Shown: piece by piece, positions 32,184 to 39,516 of the stretch
Position numbering within the stretch: the first letter of the stretch is position 1
How the letters are laid out: each line of letters starts with the position of its first letter
Made by a program: the position numbers and the translations under genes
Notes under the pieces: model-generated
The model's database searches: none
Seen by the model: only the letters and a program-made list of their open reading frames with translations
What the model was told of the DNA's origin: nothing
Source of the DNA: Streptomyces griseorubiginosus
GTDB taxonomy: Bacteria > Actinomycetota > Actinomycetes > Streptomycetales > Streptomycetaceae
Direction of reading: 5' to 3'
Assembly: GCF_001514195.1 (NCBI RefSeq)
Contig: NZ_KQ948742.1
Span: 62,001 to 126,000, forward strand
Length of the DNA stretch: 64,000 nucleotides

Positions 32184-33695
32184 ATGCTGGACATCCCCTT
32201 ACGAGTGCGTGTACATGTGGAGACACTGCTAGCGGCGCAGAATGACATGGGGGTTTGCGATGCTTTTGAGCAATACGCACCGGTCGGAAAGCCGGACGCC
32301 ATGAACGCCCCTCACCCTCCGAAAGTGGCTGGAATCGATTCAACGGTTCCCGCGCCCGCACACACTGTCGCGCCCGCGCCCGCCGCCCCGGCCGCCCCCT
32401 CCGGCGGCTCGCCGAACGCCCTCGGCGCCCTGCTCCAGGACCGTCTCGCCGGCTGGGTCTCCGACCTCACCACCCTCCACGAACTGACCGAGCGCCTCGT
32501 GCGCACGGACGCGCTGTCCGACGCGCTCCAGGAACTCCTGCGCGCCGGAGCCGCCCTCGTCGGCGCCCGCCGCGGACTCGTCGTCCTCGAACCCGACGAC
32601 GGTCTCGGCCCCGACACCACCATCGGCCTCGGCCTCGCCCGCGCCGACCTCGGGCACATCGAGACGGTGCCGCGCAGCGCGATGTCGTACGGCAGGATCC
32701 TCGACGGGCTGCCGGGCGGCGACGGCGAGATCGCCCAGCCCGACCTGCTCGCCGAGGACGGCCTGGACCCGCGCCACCGAGAGGTCGCCGCCCGCCTCGG
32801 CTACGCCGCCAGCTACGCGCTCCCCCTCGCCACCGACGACGCCGGCCGCCTCGGCGCCGCCGTCTGGCTCTACGACGAGCCCGCCGAACCCTCCGAGCGC
32901 CAGCGCCACCTCGTCGGCCTGTACGTCCGCCACGCCACCGAGCAGCTGGCCCGGCTCCTGGAGGTCGAGCGCACGCGCGCGTGCATGGCGACGATGGCGG
33001 AGGAGCTGCTGCCGTCCCGGCTCCCCCGGGTCGCCGGTGTACGGCTCGCCGCCCGGCACCGCACCGGTCCGCGCGGCGGCGGCGACTGGTACGACGCGCT
33101 GCCGCTGCCGGACGCCGCCCTGGGACTCGCGGTCGGTTCGGTGACCGGCTCCGGCGCGAGCGCGATCGCCGCGATGGGCCGCCTCAGGGCGTCGCTGCGG
33201 GCCTACGCGGTGATGGAGGGCGAGGACCCGGTCGCGGTCCTGTCCGACCTGGAGCTGCTGCTGCGGCTGACCGAGCCGGCCCGCTCGGCCACCGCCCTGT
33301 TCGCCTACTGCGAGCCGGGGCTGCGCAAGCTCACGCTGGCCGGTGCCGGGCACTGCCCGCCGCTGCTGATCGGCGAGCGGCGCACCGAGTTCGTGGAGAC
33401 CTCGGTGTCCGCGCCGCTCGGGATGCTCGCCTGCTGGGAGGCGCCCAGCGTGGAGCTGAGCGCCGAGCCGGGAGAGACGGTTCTGCTGTACACCGACGGG
33501 CTGCTGCACCGCACCGGCGATCCCACCGACCGCGCCTTCGCCCGGCTGCACGCGGCGGCGGCCGGGGTGCCGAAGGCGCTGCGCCGCGACCCGGAGGCCG
33601 TCGCCGACCACGTGCTGCGCACGGTGCTGCCCGACGGGCTGGACGAGGCGGACTCCGAGGAGGACGTCGTACTACTCGCGGCTCACTTCGAGTAG
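32184..33695 (+). CDS. GAF + SpoIIE/PP2C-like phosphatase with altered metal site
   Basis: 503 aa from ATG 32184 (GTG at 32157 possible). Residues 1-75 are a disordered Pro/Ala tail; 80-270 a GAF domain (LHELTERLVRTDALSDAL); 275-500 a PP2C/SpoIIE domain: GGGDWYDALPL, MGRLRASLRAY, LTLAGAGHCPPLL, LLYTDGLLHRTG and SEEDVVLLAAHF. The usual GDVxGHG metal-binding segment reads GSVTGSG, losing the Asp and the His. Family members dephosphorylate anti-sigma antagonists; this one may be weak or catalytically dead and act by binding. The divergent Prim-Pol-like neighbour may be co-regulated. Confidence 0.85.
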   Translation: MLDIPLRVRVHVETLLAAQNDMGVCDAFEQYAPVGKPDAMNAPHPPKVAGIDSTVPAPAHTVAPAPAAPAAPSGGSPNALGALLQDRLAGWVSDLTTLHELTERLVRTDALSDALQELLRAGAALVGARRGLVVLEPDDGLGPDTTIGLGLARADLGHIETVPRSAMSYGRILDGLPGGDGEIAQPDLLAEDGLDPRHREVAARLGYAASYALPLATDDAGRLGAAVWLYDEPAEPSERQRHLVGLYVRHATEQLARLLEVERTRACMATMAEELLPSRLPRVAGVRLAARHRTGPRGGGDWYDALPLPDAALGLAVGSVTGSGASAIAAMGRLRASLRAYAVMEGEDPVAVLSDLELLLRLTEPARSATALFAYCEPGLRKLTLAGAGHCPPLLIGERRTEFVETSVSAPLGMLACWEAPSVELSAEPGETVLLYTDGLLHRTGDPTDRAFARLHAAAAGVPKALRRDPEAVADHVLRTVLPDGLDEADSEEDVVLLAAHFE

Positions 33696-33784
33696 CTCCT
33701 GGTAACAGGCACTACGGCCCTGGGCCCCCTTCCGTGCGACCGTACGATGGAGGGGGTCCAGTGCCGTTTCGTAGGAGGATGACC

Positions 33785-35245
33785 GTGGCCGAAGAGCTCA
33801 CCCCGGCGACCCCGGAAGATGAGTCCGAAGAGCCGATCAAGAAGCGGAAGAACGGCCTGTACCCGGGCGTCTCCGACGAGCTGGCCGAGAGCATGCGGAC
33901 CGGCTGGGCCGACACCGAGCTGCACGACCTGGAGCCGATCGCGCAGGCCGCCGAGACCGCGGCCCGCCGCGCGGCGCTCTCCGCGCGCTTCCCCGGCGAG
34001 CGGCTGGTGATCCCCGCGGGCAACCTCAAGACCCGGTCGAACGACACGGAGTACCCCTTCCGGGCCTCCGTGGAGTACGCGTACCTCACCGGCAACCAGA
34101 CCGAGGACGGCGTGCTCGTGCTGGAGCCCGTCTCCGGCGGCCACAAGGCCACGCTGTACCTGCTGCCGCGCTCCGACCGCGAGAACGGCGAGTTCTGGCT
34201 CTCCGGACAGGGCGAGCTGTGGGTCGGACGCCGGCACTCGCTGACCGAGTCCGAGAAGCTGTACGGCGTCCCCGTCTCCGACGTGCGCGAGCTGGCGGAC
34301 GCCCTGCGCGAGGCGACCGGGCCGGTCCGGGTCGTGCGCGGCTACGACGCCGGGATCGAGGCCGCGCTGACCGACAAGGTCACCGCCGAGCGGGACGAGG
34401 AGCTGCGGGTCTTCCTGTCCGAGGCGCGCCTGGTCAAGGACGAGTTCGAGATCGGGGAGCTCCAGAAGGCGGTCGACTCGACGGTCCGAGGCTTCGAGGA
34501 CGTGGTGAAGGTCCTCGACAAGGCCGAGGCCACCTCCGAGCGCTACATCGAGGGCACCTTCTTCCTCCGCGCGCGCGTGGAGGGCAACGACGTCGGCTAC
34601 GGCACGATCGCCGCGGCCGGGCCGCACGCGTGCACCCTGCACTGGGTGCGCAACGACGGGGCCGTGCGGTCAGGTGAGCTGCTGCTCCTGGACGCGGGTG
34701 TCGAGACGCACACGTACTACACCGCCGACGTCACGCGGACCCTGCCGATCAACGGCCGCTTCAGCGAGATCCAGAAGAAGATCTACGACGCGGTGTACGA
34801 CGCCCAGGAGGCCGGGATCGCGGCCGTGAAGCCTGGCGCCAAGTACCGGGACTTCCATGACGCGGCCCAGCGGGTGCTCGCCGAGCGGCTCGTGGAGTGG
34901 GGGCTGGTCGAGGGGCCCGTCGAGCGGGTGCTGGAGCTGGGGCTTCAGCGGCGGTGGACCCTGCACGGGACCGGGCACATGCTGGGCATGGACGTCCACG
35001 ACTGCGCTGCCGCGCGGGTGGAGTCGTATGTCGACGGGGTGCTCGAGGCGGGGATGGTGCTGACCGTCGAGCCCGGGCTGTACTTCCAGGCCGATGATCT
35101 GACGGTGCCGGAGGAGTACCGGGGGATCGGGGTGCGGATCGAGGACGACATCCTGGTGACGACGGAAGGGAACCGGAACCTGTCGTCCGGGCTGCCTCGG
35201 CAGTCTGATGAGGTTGAGGCGTGGATGGCGGGTCTGAAGGGTTGA
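33785..35245 (+). CDS. pepP: Xaa-Pro aminopeptidase (M24B, PepP type)
   Basis: 486 aa. AGGAGG at 33773-33778 abuts an ATG at 33779 but is six bases from GTG 33785, so GTG is the start. The N-terminal domain (residues 1-230) is aminopeptidase-P type (RLVIPAGNLKTRSNDTEYPF). The C-terminal pita-bread domain keeps all five metal ligands: LLDAGVETHTYYTADVTRT (two Asp), HGTGHMLGMDVHD (His), VEPGLYF (Glu) and VRIEDDILVT (Glu). It removes N-terminal residues before proline with Mn or Co ions in the cytoplasm. A second M24 family gene begins at the right edge of the window. Confidence 0.93.
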   Translation: MAEELTPATPEDESEEPIKKRKNGLYPGVSDELAESMRTGWADTELHDLEPIAQAAETAARRAALSARFPGERLVIPAGNLKTRSNDTEYPFRASVEYAYLTGNQTEDGVLVLEPVSGGHKATLYLLPRSDRENGEFWLSGQGELWVGRRHSLTESEKLYGVPVSDVRELADALREATGPVRVVRGYDAGIEAALTDKVTAERDEELRVFLSEARLVKDEFEIGELQKAVDSTVRGFEDVVKVLDKAEATSERYIEGTFFLRARVEGNDVGYGTIAAAGPHACTLHWVRNDGAVRSGELLLLDAGVETHTYYTADVTRTLPINGRFSEIQKKIYDAVYDAQEAGIAAVKPGAKYRDFHDAAQRVLAERLVEWGLVEGPVERVLELGLQRRWTLHGTGHMLGMDVHDCAAARVESYVDGVLEAGMVLTVEPGLYFQADDLTVPEEYRGIGVRIEDDILVTTEGNRNLSSGLPRQSDEVEAWMAGLKG

Positions 35246-35250
35246 GTTTC

Positions 35251-35320
35251 GGGCGCGGGTGCGTGGGGGCTGGTCGCGCCCACGCGGCGGAGCCGCAAAT
35301 TGATACAGCCCCGCGCCCCT
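35251..35320. repeat. Structured intergenic repeat of Streptomyces type
   Basis: A nested dyad: outer GGGGCTG (35266-35272) pairs with CAGCCCC (35306-35312), inner hairpin GCGGCGGAGCCGC (35284-35296), flanked by GCGCGGG/CGCGCCCC. Very similar text recurs between genes in many Streptomyces genomes, from memory. It lies after the aminopeptidase gene and may act as its terminator. Confidence 0.6.
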
Positions 35321-35331
35321 AAGTAGGTCTC

Positions 35332-36696
35332 ATGGACCTGCACCTGGAAGTGATCGCCGGCGAAGGGCGTCGGGTCGGGCTTGAACGGGCCCTGCGCGAC
35401 GCCGTTCGCGAGGGGCGGCTTGCCCCCGGAGCCCGGCTGCCCGCCACCCGGCGGCTCGCCGAGGAACTGGGGGTCTCCCGCGGGACCGTGAAAGCGGCCT
35501 ACGACCAGCTGATCGCCGAGGGTTTTCTCACCGCTAGGCAGGGTTCCGGTACCCAGGTCGCAACCCTGCCGCCTCTCGACACGACACCTGTGGAGTCCGC
35601 CTCGCCCGCGCGTGCGCCGCTGTTCGATCTGCGGCCCGGTGCACCCGACGTCGGGGCCTTCCCCGCTGCCGCCTGGCTGAAAGCCGTGCGGCGGGCCGTG
35701 GACCTCGCGCCCGTCTCCGCGTACGACTACGGCGATCCCCTGGGGCGGATCGAGCTGCGGACCGCTCTGTCGGAGTACCTGGGGCGGGCCCGCGGGATCG
35801 TCGCTTCCCCGGAACGGATCCTGGTCACCTCCGGGGCCGTGCAGGGGCTGGCGCTGCTCACACGGGTGCTGGCGGGCGGGACCGTGGCCATGGAGGATCC
35901 CGGGCTGCCCTTCCACCGGGAGGTCGTACGGCACGCGGGCGGGCGAGTGGTGCCGGTGCGGGTCGACGACCTCGGGGTCGACGTCGACGATCTCCGGGAT
36001 CCCGCGGCCGTGGTCGTGACGCCCGCGCACCAGTACCCGACCGGCGTGACCCTGCACCCCTCGCGGCGGCGGGCGCTCACCGACTGGGCACGTGCGCGGG
36101 GGGCGTGGATCGTCGAGGACGACTACGACGGGGAGTTCCGGTACGACCGGCAGCCCGTGGGGGCGCTCCAGGGGATGGCGCCGGGTCAGGTCGTCTGTCT
36201 GGGGACGGTGTCCAAGACGCTCGGGCCCGGGCTGCGGCTCGGATGGATGGTGCTGCCGCCTGACCTCGTCGGCCCGGTCGCGGACGCAAAGCTGCACAGC
36301 GACCACAGCACCGAGACCATCGGGCAGCTGGCCCTCGCCGAACTGATCCGCAGCCACGCCTACGACCGCCATGTGCGCGCCGGCCGGCTCCGGTACCGGC
36401 GGCGAAGGGACCTGCTCGTGGCCCGGCTGGGGGCGCGATGGGGAGTACGGGGGATCGCGGCCGGGCTGCACGCGCTGGTGGAGGTCGAGGACGAGGCGGC
36501 GGTGCTGGAGCGCGCGGCGGCGGAGGAGCTCGCGGTGGGTTCGCTCGGGGAGCACTGGCACGCCCGGGGGCCGCGCGAGGACCTGGTCGTGGGGCCGCGC
36601 GAAGGCTTGGTCGTGGGGTACGGGACGCCTCGGGAGGGGGCGTATCCGCGGGCTCTGGAGGCGCTGGCCCGGGTGCTGGAATTGGGCCATTCCTGA
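35332..36696 (+). CDS. MocR-type GntR/aminotransferase transcription regulator
   Basis: 454 aa. Residues 1-75 are a GntR winged helix-turn-helix (RLPATRRLAEELGVSRGTVKAAYDQL). Residues 100-450 are a fold-type I aminotransferase with the PLP lysine in GTVSKTLGPGLRLGW and the Asp of IVEDDYDGEFRY. Members include PdxR (vitamin B6 sensing) and others controlling a neighbouring transporter. The MFS gene starts 52 bases downstream in the same direction, so it could be a target. The effector is unknown. Confidence 0.9.
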   Translation: MDLHLEVIAGEGRRVGLERALRDAVREGRLAPGARLPATRRLAEELGVSRGTVKAAYDQLIAEGFLTARQGSGTQVATLPPLDTTPVESASPARAPLFDLRPGAPDVGAFPAAAWLKAVRRAVDLAPVSAYDYGDPLGRIELRTALSEYLGRARGIVASPERILVTSGAVQGLALLTRVLAGGTVAMEDPGLPFHREVVRHAGGRVVPVRVDDLGVDVDDLRDPAAVVVTPAHQYPTGVTLHPSRRRALTDWARARGAWIVEDDYDGEFRYDRQPVGALQGMAPGQVVCLGTVSKTLGPGLRLGWMVLPPDLVGPVADAKLHSDHSTETIGQLALAELIRSHAYDRHVRAGRLRYRRRRDLLVARLGARWGVRGIAAGLHALVEVEDEAAVLERAAAEELAVGSLGEHWHARGPREDLVVGPREGLVVGYGTPREGAYPRALEALARVLELGHS

Positions 36697-36748
36697 GGGC
36701 CTCCATTGGGCCTGTCGAGCGGTCCACCGCGCTTCTAGTGTCGTAGCC

Positions 36749-37978
36749 ATGAGGCACTCACTCGTACCGCCCGCGGGACCGCAACGCGTGCTGGCCCTGG
36801 CCCAGTTGAGCAACTCCGTCGGTGACGGCGCCTACTACGTGACGTCGGCGCTCTACTTCACCCATGTCGTCGGGCTCGCCCCCGCGCACGTGGGGCTCGG
36901 GCTGACCGTCGGCTGGGCGGTCGGGTCGGTGGTGGGGGTGCCGCTCGGGCGGCTCGCGGACCGGCGCGGGGCACGCGGTACGGCCGTGCTGCTGGCGCTG
37001 GCCACGGGGCTGGCGGTGGCGTCCTTCCTGGTGGTGCGGGACTTCGTGCCGTTCGTCCTGGCGGCCTGTGCCTACGCCTCCGCGCAGTCGGGGCTCGCCG
37101 CGGCCCGGCAGGCGCTGCTCGCCGGGCTGGTGTCCGCCGGGGAGCGGACCGGGCTGCTGGCCCACCTCCAGGCGACGCTGAACGCCGGTCTCGCCGTGGG
37201 CGCGGGCCTGGGCGGGCTGGCGCTGCACGCCGGGACACGGGTGGCCTACCTCGGGGTGTTCGCGGTCGACGCGGTGAGCTTCCTGGTGTGCGCCCTGCTG
37301 TTGCTGCGGCTGCCGGCGGTGGCGCCCCGGGTGCCCTCGGGGAAGCGGTCCGGGGCGGGGGTGCTGCGCGACCGGCCGTACGCCGTGATCACCGTGCTGA
37401 ACACCGTCCTGCTGCTGCGGATGCCCCTGCTGAGCCTAGGGATCCCGCTGTGGATCGCCGAGCGCACCGCGGCTCCCGCCTGGGTGGTGTCCGCGCTGTT
37501 CGTGCTCAACACCGGGGCCGTGATGGCCTTCCAGGTACGGATGGCGCGCGGGGTCTCGGGGCTCGCGTCGGCGACCCGCGCGGTGCGGCGGTCGGGGTGG
37601 ATCATGCTGGCCGCGTGCGCGGTGTTCGCGCTGTCGGCGGGGGCCTCGCCGTGGGTGGCCGTGGGCGCGCTGGTCGTGGGGGCCGTGCTTCAGGTGGTGG
37701 CGGAGATGGGGCAGTCGGCGGGGTCCTGGCAGCTCTCCTTCGACCTGGCTCCGGCCGACCGGGCCGGCGAGTACCAGGGGTTCTTCGGGACCGGGGTGAC
37801 CGTGGCGCGGACGCTCGGGCCGCTGGTCCTCACCACGCTGCTGGTGGAGTGGGGCACGCCCGGGTGGCTGCTGCTGGGAGCGGTGACGCTGGGGGCGTCG
37901 TACGCGATGGGGCCGGCGACCCGCCGAGCCGCCGGCAGGGTAACGACGGACGTCAGGCAGCCCGAGCTCGTGAACTGA
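36749..37978 (+). CDS. MFS transporter
   Basis: 409 aa with 12 predicted helices. The first loop motif is present as GRLADRRGARG (residues about 66-76), the major-facilitator motif A. The second half begins near VLRDRPYAVITVLNTV. The family is drug/metabolite:H+ antiport type; the substrate is unknown. It lies downstream of the MocR regulator. Its last two codons and stop fall inside the first unit of a 15-bp tandem repeat, so the C-terminus (PELVN) may vary by strain. Confidence 0.85.
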   Translation: MRHSLVPPAGPQRVLALAQLSNSVGDGAYYVTSALYFTHVVGLAPAHVGLGLTVGWAVGSVVGVPLGRLADRRGARGTAVLLALATGLAVASFLVVRDFVPFVLAACAYASAQSGLAAARQALLAGLVSAGERTGLLAHLQATLNAGLAVGAGLGGLALHAGTRVAYLGVFAVDAVSFLVCALLLLRLPAVAPRVPSGKRSGAGVLRDRPYAVITVLNTVLLLRMPLLSLGIPLWIAERTAAPAWVVSALFVLNTGAVMAFQVRMARGVSGLASATRAVRRSGWIMLAACAVFALSAGASPWVAVGALVVGAVLQVVAEMGQSAGSWQLSFDLAPADRAGEYQGFFGTGVTVARTLGPLVLTTLLVEWGTPGWLLLGAVTLGASYAMGPATRRAAGRVTTDVRQPELVN

Positions 37979-38040
37979 CAGCTCGTGAACTGACAGCTCA
38001 TGCACTGACGGCTCGTGCACCGACTGCTCCTGCACTGACC
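37966..38040. repeat. Five 15-bp tandem repeats across two convergent stops
   Basis: Units at 37966, 37981, 37996, 38011 and 38026; consensus GCTCGTGCACTGACA (first two units identical, the rest with 2-4 changes). The MFS stop codon is in unit 1 and the stop of the CitG-like gene (37998) in unit 3. Confidence 0.9.
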
Positions 38041-38852
38041 GCCACCGGCAGGGCGTCCACGAACAGGGCCCCCGCGAGCAGCCCGGCGCTGCCGCGGGGG
38101 CTCCACGCGCGTGCGTGCAGGTCGGCGTCGAGGGCGAGCAGGGCCTTACGGCCGGCGTCGGTCGTGGTGCCGCCCGCCTCCAGGACGCCCCGGGCACCCG
38201 CCTGGACGTGCCGCAGGCCCGCGGGGCCCGCCGTGTGGAGGAGTTCGGTGTCCTGGAGGGTGGACATCACGGTGAGCAGGGCGTCCAGGCGGGCCTCGGT
38301 CTCACCGGCGCCCGCGGTGCGGGCCGTGGCCAGCGCGTCCAACGCCCGCCGGACGTGCGGGAATCCGGCGCGGGCCTCACCACGGGCGCCCGCGGCGCCG
38401 TACTTCGCGGAGACCGAGGAGCCCCGGGAGGCCCGGCGCGGGGCCCGCTTGTCGGGGTGCGCGGCGATCATCTTGGCGGCCGCCGTGACCTGCGTCGAGC
38501 GGGCACCCGGGTCGAGGGCGGCCGCGGCGACCAGTAGACCGAGGGTCCACAGAGCGCCGCGGTGGCCGCCGCCGGCCAGGTCCACGGAGTGCTCGGTGGA
38601 CCGGCCGATCGCGCCCAGTTCCGCGCGGAGCCGGGGGGTGGGTCCGCCGGTGCGGCGGGCGGCGGCGGCCATCGCCGTGAGACCGGGCGCGAGCGCTCTG
38701 GCCGACCAGCGCAGGGAACAGTGGTCCTTGCGGGTGCCGCGGACGCCGAGGTCGCGCGGGTCGGGCAGACCGGGTTTGGGGGCCAGGGCCAGCTGGTCGG
38801 CGAGCGCGTCCACCGCGGCACGGGCCAAGGCCCCGTCCTCGGGGCGGCTCAT
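37998..38852 (-). CDS. CitG/MdcB-like triphosphoribosyl-dephospho-CoA synthase
   Basis: 284 aa. Motifs fit the family: PKPGLPDPRDLGVRGTRKDH in the first 50 residues (PKPGLVD-type), and HRGALWTLGLLVAAAA near residue 98 (the T-H-x-G-x-I-F-x-L-G-L-L motif). The enzyme makes the prosthetic-group precursor of citrate lyase or malonate decarboxylase. No such complex is encoded nearby, so the substrate role is open. The last residues (AVSAGAVGARAVSA) are encoded by the tandem repeat and may be dispensable. Confidence 0.8.
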   Translation of the reverse strand: MSRPEDGALARAAVDALADQLALAPKPGLPDPRDLGVRGTRKDHCSLRWSARALAPGLTAMAAAARRTGGPTPRLRAELGAIGRSTEHSVDLAGGGHRGALWTLGLLVAAAALDPGARSTQVTAAAKMIAAHPDKRAPRRASRGSSVSAKYGAAGARGEARAGFPHVRRALDALATARTAGAGETEARLDALLTVMSTLQDTELLHTAGPAGLRHVQAGARGVLEAGGTTTDAGRKALLALDADLHARAWSPRGSAGLLAGALFVDALPVAVSAGAVGARAVSA

Positions 38853-39219
38853 GGCCGTACCTCATGAGTTGAGCTACCGCGCGCTCCCGCGGCCACGTCG
38901 CCCGGGCGGGCATCACAGGCGCGGGTCCGGGTGTGCTTCGCGTTCGAGTGGTTTCCTGCCATGAACAGGAACGTAGAGAGCGCGTCCGTCAGGGAGTTGG
39001 GCGCATGCTGTGTGTGAGCTGAGAGTTCTGGTAAAGCTGAAGTGACGGACGAGGTGCGAGGACACGCTCAACACCCCCCGAAGTGAGCTTGAGCGACCCT
39101 CCGCGTGTCCGCCGTGTGATTTCATGACCACCCACGATCCATGGTCCGGGTTCATTCACATTTACTACGGTTTCACCGTGCGGCATGCTCCCGATGCACC
39201 TAATATCCGCTCCGGACAA
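38853..39219. other. Intergenic region upstream of FxS system 2
   Basis: No supported gene in about 370 bases. TAATAT at 39201-39206 could be a -10 element for fxsA, but no -35 is clear. Confidence 0.4.
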
Positions 39220-39231
39220 TCCCGATCGGGA
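39220..39231. promoter_or_regulatory. Perfect 12-bp palindrome upstream of fxsA (system 2)
   Basis: TCCCGATCGGGA, 60 bases before the fxsA start; candidate operator. Confidence 0.45.
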
Positions 39232-39253
39232 CGCCGCCCGACTCCTGACCCAA

Positions 39254-39270
39254 TGCCCGTTGAACGGGCA
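39254..39270. promoter_or_regulatory. 17-base inverted repeat in the fxsA leader (system 2)
   Basis: TGCCCGTT-G-AACGGGCA, perfect 8-bp arms, 21 bases before the fxsA ATG. It could be an operator or, in RNA, a hairpin just ahead of the ribosome site. Confidence 0.5.
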
Positions 39271-39291
39271 AACAGAAGATCGAGGTTCCTC

Positions 39292-39480
39292 ATGGACAAG
39301 CTCAAGCCCAACGATGAGCCGGGGAAGCAGAAGACCGCGGAGCATCGGATCCCGTTGGCTCGGCTCGCATCCCACGCGGACAGTCTCACGTCAGGTGGCC
39401 TCAGGCGGGTCGTGTCGCAAGCCGGCCCCGACCGCGGGCCGGCTCCCGTCTTGGTCGCGGCGTTCCAGTCGGCCGTCTGA
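39292..39480 (+). CDS. fxsA: FxsA precursor peptide, C-terminus FQSAV (system 2)
   Basis: 62 aa, ATG 39292 with CGAGG upstream. It ends AAFQSAV, the FxSxx-COOH signature, with Phe and Ser as expected cross-link sites. The leader is basic and helical (HRIPLARLASHADSLTSG) and unlike the acidic system 1 leader, which argues for separate maturases with separate substrates. No signal peptide. It is followed 36 bases later by the fused fxsB/hydroxylase gene, then fxsC and fxsT in one direction. The frame is open further upstream, but the length suits the family from this ATG. Confidence 0.9.
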   Translation: MDKLKPNDEPGKQKTAEHRIPLARLASHADSLTSGGLRRVVSQAGPDRGPAPVLVAAFQSAV

Positions 39481-39516
39481 CCAGGACTTCTCCCCGATGA
39501 ATCGCAGTGCGATCTG

